In this document: positions 46,910 through 55,285 of the stretch, one piece after another
How the letters are laid out: each line of letters begins with the position of its first letter
How positions within the stretch are numbered: position 1 is the first letter of the stretch
Assembly (NCBI GenBank): GCA_040905025.1
Contig: JBBDSJ010000101.1
Location: forward strand, 1 to 64,000
Origin: JBBDSJ01 sp040905025
GTDB lineage: Bacteria > Pseudomonadota > Gammaproteobacteria > Methylohalomonadales > Methylohalomonadaceae
Direction: 5' to 3'
DNA length: 64,000 bases
Notes under the pieces: generated by a model
The model's input: only the letters and a program-made list of their open reading frames with translations
What the model was told of the DNA's origin: nothing
The model's database searches: none
Translations under genes and position numbers: made by a program

Positions 46910-46962
46910 AAATCCTGCCTAAGCTGCGCCGGTATCAGCCCGCCACCTTCGAGCACACATAT

Positions 46963-48138
46963 ATGCTAGACAAGACCGGCCGCAAGATTATCAATGGTAC
47001 CCAGGATTTATTATTTCGAACGGTACACAGTCGCTGGCTGATCTACAACGCCTGTTGGGAAGATCCGCGCATCGACCGCCAACTGCTGCAACTCAACAAC
47101 GACAGCCGCGTAGTCATGCTTACCAGCGCCGGTTGCAATGCCCTTGATTACCTGCTCGACAACCCTGCCGAAATTCATGCCATCGATGTAAACCCGCGCC
47201 AGAATGCCCTGCTGCAATTGAAAATTGCGATGTTTGAACGCGGCAATCATGACGATTTATTTGCCATGTTCGGGCGCGGCTCGCATGCCGATTTCCGCGG
47301 CGTTTATGCCAGTATCCGTAATCAATTGCCAGACTATGCACGTGAATTCTGGGACCAGAAAATCGATTATTTCAATGCCAACAGCCGCAAACAATCATTT
47401 TATTACTACGGCAGTTCCGGTGCCGTGGCCTGGATATTGACACGTTATCTGTTGCAGGAAAAACGCCAGATGAAAACGCACTTGCTGGACCTGATTGATG
47501 CCGAAAGCATCGAACAACAGCAAGCGATCTATCGCCATATTGAACCATTGCTCTGGGGCCGGTTCATTTCCTGGATCATGCAACAACCGTTGATTCTGTC
47601 GATGCTGGGCGTACCACGCGCGCAAAACCGGCTCATCAGTCAACGTTACCCCGATGGCATGCGCGGCTTTTTAAGTGACAAGCTCCGGCGCGTATGGACG
47701 GAAATACTGATCCGGGACAACTATTTCTGGCGGGTTTACCTGACCGGCACCTACACCCCGGATTGCTGTCCGAATTACCTTAAACAGGAAAATTTCGAAC
47801 TGTTACGCGCGCAGCGCCACCGCATTCACTTGCACAACGCTACGGTCAGTGGCTTCCTCAAACAGCATCCGGGGCAATACAGCCATTTTATTCTGCTTGA
47901 CCATCAGGACTGGCTTGCCTGGCACCAGCCCGAAGCACTTGCTGAAGAGTGGGATTTGATCCTGGCCAATTCAGCCCCCGGCGCAAAAATCCTGATGCGT
48001 TCGGCGGCCGAACAGATTGATTTTCTGCCGGCAAAAGCACGTCAGGCATTACGGTTCTTCCCGGATATAACCCTGCCCCTGCATCATCAGGATCGGGTCG
48101 GCACCTATGGCAGTCTGCACTTCGCGGAAGTCGTATGA
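46963..48138 (+). CDS. btaA: BtaA: S-adenosylmethionine:diacylglycerol 3-amino-3-carboxypropyltransferase
   Basis: BtaA (DUF3419) moves the aminocarboxypropyl group of SAM onto diacylglycerol, the first step of the betaine lipid DGTS. The product of 391 residues contains YNACWEDPRIDRQLLQL, VVMLTSAGCNALDYLLDNP (SAM site) and IHAIDVNPRQNALLQLKIA, all typical of BtaA. It overlaps btaB by four bases (ATGA). The Pho-box-like array upstream fits the known induction of betaine lipids by phosphate starvation. Confidence 0.85.
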   Translation: MLDKTGRKIINGTQDLLFRTVHSRWLIYNACWEDPRIDRQLLQLNNDSRVVMLTSAGCNALDYLLDNPAEIHAIDVNPRQNALLQLKIAMFERGNHDDLFAMFGRGSHADFRGVYASIRNQLPDYAREFWDQKIDYFNANSRKQSFYYYGSSGAVAWILTRYLLQEKRQMKTHLLDLIDAESIEQQQAIYRHIEPLLWGRFISWIMQQPLILSMLGVPRAQNRLISQRYPDGMRGFLSDKLRRVWTEILIRDNYFWRVYLTGTYTPDCCPNYLKQENFELLRAQRHRIHLHNATVSGFLKQHPGQYSHFILLDHQDWLAWHQPEALAEEWDLILANSAPGAKILMRSAAEQIDFLPAKARQALRFFPDITLPLHHQDRVGTYGSLHFAEVV

Positions 48139-48755
48139 CAAGCAGCGAAACCATGAGCCTGACTGCGCTCGAGCGATACTATCACCTGCATGCACGGATT
48201 TATGACAGCACCCGCTGGAGTTTTCTGTTCGGCCGCCGCGCATTAGTCCGGGCGCTGGCGCGCCACTGTCAGCCGCAACGGATCCTTGAAGTCGGCTGCG
48301 GTACCGGCTACAACCTGCAACTACTGCAACAACAATTTCCCGACGCCGAATTGACCGGTATTGATTTGTCCGCCGATATGCTGGCCGTGGCGAAACGCAA
48401 ACTGGGCGGCCGCGTGCGGCTGCTGACGCAACGTTATGACCAACCGCTGGCAACAACCGCGGGCTTTGACGTTATTGTATTTTCGTATGCGTTATCCATG
48501 TTCAACCCGGGCTGGGAAACTGCGCTCAAGAGTGCGGCAAAAGACCTGCAGCCCGGCGGCCATCTCGCTTGCGTGGATTTTCATACCACCACTTCACGAC
48601 TCTTTGCGCGCTGGATGGCGTTTAATCATGTGCAAATGGGTGGACACATATCCAGGGCCCTGCAGGCGGATTTTCACACCGATGATCTGCGGCTGCACAA
48701 CGCTTATGGCAAACTCTGGCAATACCTGCTGTTTATCGGTCAGCCACGCCACTAG
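48135..48755 (+). CDS. btaB: BtaB-type N-methyltransferase for betaine lipid
   Basis: The 206-residue class I methyltransferase has the SAM motif ILEVGCGTGYNLQLLQ, GIDLSADMLAVAKRKL and a later FDVIVFSYALSMF. In two-gene bacterial systems BtaB adds three methyl groups to the BtaA product to give DGTS. The 4-base overlap with btaA indicates coupled translation and supports the assignment. The N-terminus YYHLHARIYDSTRWSFLFGR resembles BtaB proteins. Confidence 0.83.
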   Translation: MTSSETMSLTALERYYHLHARIYDSTRWSFLFGRRALVRALARHCQPQRILEVGCGTGYNLQLLQQQFPDAELTGIDLSADMLAVAKRKLGGRVRLLTQRYDQPLATTAGFDVIVFSYALSMFNPGWETALKSAAKDLQPGGHLACVDFHTTTSRLFARWMAFNHVQMGGHISRALQADFHTDDLRLHNAYGKLWQYLLFIGQPRH

Positions 48756-49047
48756 CCAATTTCCCCGGCCGCCCGTTGCCCTGCTGAATCCGTGCCTCAT
48801 AGCTGATTCCTGCTGCATATTTGTGCATTTCAACCTGTTTTTCACTGGTCCTGCCGAAAATCCGCAGATAGCATTAAAGAAGCCATGACAAGCTGGCTGA
48901 TTTACTGCAAAATCATACCTTTGTAGCTGCTACCTAAACATCTGCTTTGAATATCGCCAGGTTAGGCCTTAAGCTGCATATTCGTAACAATCGGCAACTG
49001 CCGGGCAGTATCAGTTTGCAGCTGTCCGGACAGACTATGGAGTCAAT

Positions 49048-51162
49048 GTGAATCCATCCATCAAGCGTTTACTTATCGTTGACGATGACGCGTCATTTCG
49101 TAAGCTGATAGAGCGCTATATCAACCTGTTGCTGCCGGATACCGAAGTCATCGAACACGACCCGGTTACCGCCGGGCTGCCGTCACTGGACGGTGCCCAC
49201 TATGATCTGATTATTCTCGACTATTTCCTGAACGGGCCATTGACCGGCCTGGATCTCCTCAACGACTGGAAAAAACGCCATACGGTCCCGCCGGTCATCA
49301 TGATGACCGGCGAAGGCAACGAGGAAGTTGCCGTCAGGGCGATGAAATTCGGCGTGCATGACTATTTGCGCAAGCAGAACATCACCAAGGAAAAAATACG
49401 TGAGTCCCTGCTGGACGCGGTTAACAGTCATAAACAGCAACAGGAACAGCAAACTGCCAATCAGGCCAATCCTGCCTTTAACAAGGTCCAGTTTTATAAA
49501 AAACTGGAGCAGGCTGGCAAGCCCAAAGCCGGCAAACACGGCCGGGTATTCTTTCTTATCGATCTGGATGATTACGAAACCATCGGCGATGAAAAAGGTA
49601 TCGTTATCCAGGATAACGTCATGCGCCATGTCGCCCAGATTGCATACGATACCTTTGTCGATTACAGCATTGCTCCCAGTGTTACGCGCATGAGCGATTC
49701 CACTGTCGGTGTATTGATTGAACCGGATGTGGAAGTCTCGTTATTTGATGCCATCGCCCAACTGAATGATAACCTCAGTGGCCAGCCATATGACCAGGAC
49801 GGTACATTGGTACCTTTCACGGCCAGTATAGGGGTTATCCGTCTGCAGGATTCCTTGCCAACCGCCGCTGCCGTTATCAAACATGCGCGGGCGGCGTGTG
49901 CCGTGGTACGCGAACGCGGTGGCAATGGTCATCACATTTATGACCCCGGTAACACGCCACTGACCGAAAAACCAAAACCGGCAACTGATGTTACTGACGC
50001 AAAAACGCCGGCGCAGCAACACAAGCCAGCCGGAAAATCACCCGTAACAACGGCTGACAAACCTGCAGCAGAAGCCGAGACAGAAGCACAGGCTGATACA
50101 CCGGCGGCTACTGACTCGCCGGCTGAAAAACCGGCAACTGCAGCCCAGGCTGAACCTGACGTTGAATCCACGCCGGACAGGGTTGAAGAAGCTCCGGCGC
50201 CTGCACCACCGCCTGCACCACCACCTGCGCCTGTCAGGGAAAAAGACCTGCTGGAAATGACCCTGGAAATGCCGGCTGAGCGCTTGCAGGCTGTCAGTAC
50301 CACCAATAATGAATCACCCACCGGTGACATTCTGCGGCAGGTGGATCTGGACAGTGCCGATGCAGACAACACGGGTGATTATGATATTGCCCAAGCTTTT
50401 GCTGACAATCGCATCATGCCGTACTACCAGCCGGTGATGCCGTTATCCGATCAGGCGACGCAACTTGATGCTGAATACTTCAGTGTTCGTGTACGCATGG
50501 TTGATACCGATGGCAGCGTGATTAACGCCGGCAAGATCATCAGTGGTTTGCAAAAGGTCAGGAATCAAAAACTGCTGGATCGCTGGATGTTACGCGAAAC
50601 ACTGGGTCGTATTGTTGAGTTCATTAATGACAAAAAACCCTGTCCTGTCTTCGTGATCAAAATCAGTGAGGAATCCTTTGCCGACACCAACCTGTTTACC
50701 TGGCTGCAAAATAAACTCATGAAACAGGTAGCGCATCTGGAGCCCGGCAAACATATTATTATTGAGGTTTCACTTGAAACCTATACCGCCAAACGTAAAC
50801 AGGTGCAGGCATTAATGAAATTCCTGCGCCAGAGCTATGCTTTCGGCTTTGCGATTTCCGGGTTCAAAGCTGCTGAAGAGATTGACACTGTTATCAGTGA
50901 CAACCTGTTCCGGATTGTCAAAATCAAACAGCCGCTATTGGCCACAATCCAGCCCGACAGTAATGAGGATGCTGCATTGCCTGCAAATCTGCTGGACTTC
51001 AGAAGCAAAGGCGGACTGCTGGTTGTGACATTCATCGAGAATGCCGGCATGCTGACCGAAGCCATTGGCTTTGGAGCCGATTTTGCGATGGGCTTTTTTA
51101 TTGGCGAACCGGTTGACAGTATTGGCGGCATGACACAAATCGAGTCCTACGAAATCACCTGA
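49048..51162 (+). CDS. FimX-like protein: receiver, degenerate GGDEF and degenerate EAL
   Basis: The 704 residues start with a receiver (LLIVDDDASFRK, phospho-acceptor in LIILDYFL). A GGDEF-like domain follows (about 150-300) in which the GGDEF position reads like MSDSTVGVLIE. Then comes an Ala/Pro/Glu-rich linker (about 305-405), and last an EAL-like domain (about 450-700) where the EAL position is AEYFSV. Both enzyme sites are lost, as in Pseudomonas FimX, which binds c-di-GMP through a dead EAL domain and controls type IV pili. The pilus link is inference; no pilus genes lie here. Confidence 0.8.
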   Translation: MNPSIKRLLIVDDDASFRKLIERYINLLLPDTEVIEHDPVTAGLPSLDGAHYDLIILDYFLNGPLTGLDLLNDWKKRHTVPPVIMMTGEGNEEVAVRAMKFGVHDYLRKQNITKEKIRESLLDAVNSHKQQQEQQTANQANPAFNKVQFYKKLEQAGKPKAGKHGRVFFLIDLDDYETIGDEKGIVIQDNVMRHVAQIAYDTFVDYSIAPSVTRMSDSTVGVLIEPDVEVSLFDAIAQLNDNLSGQPYDQDGTLVPFTASIGVIRLQDSLPTAAAVIKHARAACAVVRERGGNGHHIYDPGNTPLTEKPKPATDVTDAKTPAQQHKPAGKSPVTTADKPAAEAETEAQADTPAATDSPAEKPATAAQAEPDVESTPDRVEEAPAPAPPPAPPPAPVREKDLLEMTLEMPAERLQAVSTTNNESPTGDILRQVDLDSADADNTGDYDIAQAFADNRIMPYYQPVMPLSDQATQLDAEYFSVRVRMVDTDGSVINAGKIISGLQKVRNQKLLDRWMLRETLGRIVEFINDKKPCPVFVIKISEESFADTNLFTWLQNKLMKQVAHLEPGKHIIIEVSLETYTAKRKQVQALMKFLRQSYAFGFAISGFKAAEEIDTVISDNLFRIVKIKQPLLATIQPDSNEDAALPANLLDFRSKGGLLVVTFIENAGMLTEAIGFGADFAMGFFIGEPVDSIGGMTQIESYEIT

Positions 51163-51182
51163 AAAATTCCTGCCAGGTTCAG

Positions 51183-52628
51183 TCAAGGTAAATACAGTGG
51201 CAATTTCCATACCAGCGGCAACCAGAAATATACACACAGACTGAGTGCCGGGATCGCCAGCAGATTCAACCAGACACCGGCGCGAACCATTTTCGGTATC
51301 GTGATATAGGGTGTCGCGAATATGATCGCATTCGGTGGCGTCGCAACCGGCAGCATGAATGCCAGCGACGCAGACATGGCCACCACCACCATCAATATCA
51401 CCGGCTGTACACCCGCTGCCTCGGCAAACGCTGCCATCACCGGAATCAACAGCGCTGTTGTCGCGGTATTGGACGTGATTTCGGTAAGAAACTTGACCAA
51501 CACACCCACCAATACGATCAACCAGAATACATTGGCCTGATCGAATACCAGCAGGCGCTCACCGAGCCAGACAGACAGGCCTGTTTGCTGAAAACCTGAT
51601 GCCAGTGCAAAACCACCACCGAACAGAATCAATACACCCCAGGGGATCTGCAAGGCTGTCTGCCAATCAAGAAGCCGGCGGCCACCACTGGCCGGCAGTA
51701 TAAACAACAACAGTGCCCCCAGAATCGCAATCGTTGAATCTTCAACCCGATCTGCGAGTGGGCCGCTTAACAGGCCACGCAACAGCCAGCACAATGCCAC
51801 GCCGCCGAACACGATCAAAACGAGCTTTTCTTCCCGTGTCATTGATCTCAGGCCCTGCAATTCCGCCTGCACCGAATTATCTTCCGTCACCATGACCAGC
51901 GGTTCATTTGCATAGACATAACGGCTCAGGTACCACCAGGCAATAAACAAAAACAACAATGCAAATGGCAATGCAAACAGCATCCATTGCGCGAAACCGA
52001 TCCTGATGCCATAAAGCTGCTCAACCATACCGGCAAAAATGGCATTTGGTGGTGTGCCAATCAACGTTGCTGTGCCACCGATTGAGGCGGCATAGGCAAT
52101 ACCCAGCATCAGTGCCGTAGCAAAACCGGCCTTGCCAGCCGCAACAGCGCCCTCTTCCCTGGCAGTGTATTGAGCGGCCACAGCAGTCGCGATCGGAATC
52201 ATCATCATGACGGTCGCCGTGTTACTGATCCACATCGACAAACCGGCACTGGCCAGCATAAAGCCGAGCAATATATGTTGGGGACTGTTGCCGATCAGAC
52301 TGATGGTATGCAATGCAAGACGTCGATGCAGTTCCCAGCGCTGGATGGTTGCCGCCAGCAAAAACCCGCCAAGAAACAGGAAAATCAGATGATGGCCGTA
52401 AGCACCGGTGACTTCACTGGCGGATGTCACACCAAGTAAAGGAAACAATACAATCGGCACCAGTGCTGTTGCTGCAATCGGTATTGCTTCGCTGATCCAC
52501 CAGGTGGCCATCAACACGACCACAGCGGCCACTGCCTGGGCAGACTGACTCATGTCCGCAGGTGTCGGTGCCAGCAGCACCAGCAGAAACAATACCGGAC
52601 CAAGCCATAGCCCAATTTGTACGCGCAT
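51183..52628 (-). CDS. SLC13/DASS-family sodium:anion symporter
   Basis: The 481-residue protein has about 12 hydrophobic segments and the two SNT signatures of the DASS family (MWISNTATVMMM near residue 135 and EITSNTATTALLIPVM near 390). It also has ATWWISEAIPIAATALVP near the start. These transporters import dicarboxylates or sulfate with Na+. The substrate cannot be read from sequence. It follows the unknown gene at 52663 on the same strand. Confidence 0.88.
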   Translation of the reverse strand: MRVQIGLWLGPVLFLLVLLAPTPADMSQSAQAVAAVVVLMATWWISEAIPIAATALVPIVLFPLLGVTSASEVTGAYGHHLIFLFLGGFLLAATIQRWELHRRLALHTISLIGNSPQHILLGFMLASAGLSMWISNTATVMMMIPIATAVAAQYTAREEGAVAAGKAGFATALMLGIAYAASIGGTATLIGTPPNAIFAGMVEQLYGIRIGFAQWMLFALPFALLFLFIAWWYLSRYVYANEPLVMVTEDNSVQAELQGLRSMTREEKLVLIVFGGVALCWLLRGLLSGPLADRVEDSTIAILGALLLFILPASGGRRLLDWQTALQIPWGVLILFGGGFALASGFQQTGLSVWLGERLLVFDQANVFWLIVLVGVLVKFLTEITSNTATTALLIPVMAAFAEAAGVQPVILMVVVAMSASLAFMLPVATPPNAIIFATPYITIPKMVRAGVWLNLLAIPALSLCVYFWLPLVWKLPLYLP

Positions 52629-52662
52629 CAGTTCACCAGTATTTAAAGAGGCCCTGACTTGA

Positions 52663-53745
52663 TCAGAGGTTGATTAAACGATAATAATCATCACCCACAC
52701 GCAATACATAGCGTCCGGCACCACTCGCATCCCAGGCATTCAATTCGTGTCCCACTTCTGTATTATCCGGATAAGGTTCAGTCTGCCGGGTCACCGCCTG
52801 CCCAGGCGAATCAATAGCGGTTTGCAGATCGCCAAACTGCCCGCTATTCAACTGCCCGGTTGTCATGGTAAATACTTTCTCGTCAGGCTGCGGTGCATCG
52901 ATGGCAGTCGCCAGCAACCGCCGCGGCGGAACTTCATAACCCTGACGCGCAAGTGCACGCCGTGTGGCGGCATCGGCTTCAGCATCCGTCATGCCTTGCT
53001 GATGCAGCCTGGCATAGTGCGCCGAGTACAATTGTGCAAACTCCTGTTGCTCAGCATATGCTTCACGACGGGACAGGCTTGTCAGTAAACCGGTTGCCAC
53101 ACCTTCCGGATACAGCCGGCCGAAATGGCGGTTATGCAGCAATACATCGTAGCGACCATCCCCGGTGGCGGCGATGACGGCTGCCGGATATGCTGCAATA
53201 CCCGGCAACGCCATGACCTCAATACCCGCGTTGATTATATTGTCGCCCTGACCCACTGTCTGGACGGCGACCTCCGCAGCATCCGGAACCAGCACATTGA
53301 CAACAAATTCCAGGCTTTTCCCGCCGGTATCGATCCGTGCCATTACAGTACCGAACGCCTGACCGCGTGGCTGCCGCAGCCAGCGGCCACGCGCCGGTGT
53401 ATCCGCCCAGTGCCGCAAAATTTCCACTTGTCCGTCACGCATGCGGATGCGCCGTAACGTCATTTCATCACGCGGGGCATAAGCATAAACCTGCTTGCCG
53501 CCAAACAGGCGACCGGGATCCATAACCACGCCCAGAGTGTCGCGCTGCAGGTAATAGACATACTCCCCGTTCGGTCCCCAGACTGGAGCAAAAAAACCGC
53601 GATGGCGCTCAAACGCCAGCAATCGTGTGGCCTGCAAGCCCAGTAACAGGCTGCATAACAGCAATATCAGAATCATCGCCAATACCAGACGCCGGCGCCA
53701 GGCCACGAATCGATCTTCAACGACAATAGGATCCGGTTTATGCAT
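52663..53745 (-). CDS. Unknown membrane-anchored protein, 360 residues
   Basis: One N-terminal membrane helix (about residues 18-42) is followed by a large soluble region, probably periplasmic. It contains a stretch resembling beta-propeller strands (FFAPVWGPNGEYVYYLQRDT; later MRDGQVEILRHW) and an amphipathic helical part (EQQEFAQLYSAHYARLHQQG). I recognise no family. Its start overlaps the 3' end of the SSS symporter gene by eight bases, and the DASS transporter follows after 34 bases. An accessory role in transport is possible but unproven. Confidence 0.7.
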   Translation of the reverse strand: MHKPDPIVVEDRFVAWRRRLVLAMILILLLCSLLLGLQATRLLAFERHRGFFAPVWGPNGEYVYYLQRDTLGVVMDPGRLFGGKQVYAYAPRDEMTLRRIRMRDGQVEILRHWADTPARGRWLRQPRGQAFGTVMARIDTGGKSLEFVVNVLVPDAAEVAVQTVGQGDNIINAGIEVMALPGIAAYPAAVIAATGDGRYDVLLHNRHFGRLYPEGVATGLLTSLSRREAYAEQQEFAQLYSAHYARLHQQGMTDAEADAATRRALARQGYEVPPRRLLATAIDAPQPDEKVFTMTTGQLNSGQFGDLQTAIDSPGQAVTRQTEPYPDNTEVGHELNAWDASGAGRYVLRVGDDYYRLINL

Positions 53746-55144
53746 CTGCGCGATCTGTCATGACGGCTCTATGATAATCGTGTTCATACCAGGCCGCTGC
53801 CAGGTACGCCAGCAATGCACATCCCAGCGATACAATATAAGGTGTACTCCAGTCACCCAGATACTCACCGTAAAACCAGACCATCGCACCGGCCAGTAAT
53901 GCCGCATACGCCGCCAGCCTGCCGCCGATACGGGTATACAAGCCGAGTACACCGCAAATAAATACACCGGCGGTACCGAACGAAACTGCAGTCACAATCA
54001 GGTCATAGACGCCTTCAGCCGACAATGCCAATAGATAGGCAATCAGACCCAGGACCACCACGCAACTGCGGGCGATGAACACCTTGCCCTGCTCTGTCGT
54101 AGCTGTACGCAACGGCATGATGACGTTATGGGAAATCATCGCGCCGGCAGCCAGCAGCGCACTGTCGACCGTGGACAGAATCGCTGAAATCAATGCGCCC
54201 GTAAAAAGCACATAAACAAACGTCGTCAGGTAATCACGCGCCAGGGTCGGCACGATCTGTTCAGGATCGACAAGACCCGGCAGCAGTTGCGGCCCGACCA
54301 GACCGAGATATACCGGGATCAGACCGACACTGAAATACAGACAGCCACCCAGCACGGCCGCATTGCGCGCGGTATTGGCTGACTTGGCCGCGAGTATCCG
54401 CGCAATTGCCTCGGCCGCCAGCGTCGCCCCGGCGATCGGTATTGCCCAGGCTTCGACGGTTTGCCAGAACGTTTTATCGCCGCGGCTGAAAAAATCCAGC
54501 CGTTCAGCAGGCACCGCTGCAAGTCCGGCACTGACACCGCCGGTGTGATCCAGCACGGCCAGAAACAACAGCACCAACCCCAGCAATAGCGCCAGCCCCT
54601 GCACCAGATCAGTCACCGCCGTTGCCAGCAGGCCACCGGCTGTGGTGTAAATAATAACCACGGCCGCGGCAATCGTAATGGCGACACTGGTATCAACATC
54701 GGAAATGACGCTGACAACATGACCGAAGGCGCGTACCTGGGCAGCCGCCCAGAGCACGCCGGCCGGCACGATGAGAATGACGAACAGACGCTCGACGCCG
54801 CCGGAATAACGCTGCCGGAAAAAATCCGCGAATGTCATGTACTGCGCACGCCGCAGGCGGGCGGCGAAGAACAGGCCAAGGAAAATCAGGCATAGCGCGT
54901 AGGCAAACGGCTCGGCCGTATCACCCGACAAACCGCCGGCATACATATTCCCGGCAGCGCCCACGATAGTTTCAGCGCCAAACCAGGTAGCGAATACGGT
55001 AAACGTCGCCAGCCCCAGGCCTAGCCGCCGGCCCGCCAGCAGATAGTCGGTTTCATTGGCAATATTGCGCGAGACCCACAAGCCCAGCGCAAACTGTACG
55101 GCGACATACAGCATCACGCCGATTAAAACGGTATTCACCGGCAA
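53738..55144 (-). CDS. Sodium:solute symporter (SSS family)
   Basis: About 13 hydrophobic helices over 468 residues, with NETDYLLAGRRLGLGLATFTVFATWFGAETIVGA-type start (key DYLLAGR and FATWFGAET) and TTAGGLLATAVTDLVQG, match the SSS/PutP fold with its sodium site. The substrate is unknown. It is divergent from cstA with 141 bases between them. Confidence 0.88.
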   Translation of the reverse strand: MPVNTVLIGVMLYVAVQFALGLWVSRNIANETDYLLAGRRLGLGLATFTVFATWFGAETIVGAAGNMYAGGLSGDTAEPFAYALCLIFLGLFFAARLRRAQYMTFADFFRQRYSGGVERLFVILIVPAGVLWAAAQVRAFGHVVSVISDVDTSVAITIAAAVVIIYTTAGGLLATAVTDLVQGLALLLGLVLLFLAVLDHTGGVSAGLAAVPAERLDFFSRGDKTFWQTVEAWAIPIAGATLAAEAIARILAAKSANTARNAAVLGGCLYFSVGLIPVYLGLVGPQLLPGLVDPEQIVPTLARDYLTTFVYVLFTGALISAILSTVDSALLAAGAMISHNVIMPLRTATTEQGKVFIARSCVVVLGLIAYLLALSAEGVYDLIVTAVSFGTAGVFICGVLGLYTRIGGRLAAYAALLAGAMVWFYGEYLGDWSTPYIVSLGCALLAYLAAAWYEHDYHRAVMTDRADA

Positions 55145-55285
55145 TTCTCCCCATGGATATTCTGCGTATGGTACCGCCGGGAAATTAACAGTAAACTCAC
55201 CGGCAGCAAAAAGATCACTATAACTTATAACGGTTTACCGGCACTGCGCACCTGGCCCGCGTCAGGTAACCACATTTAAACGATC

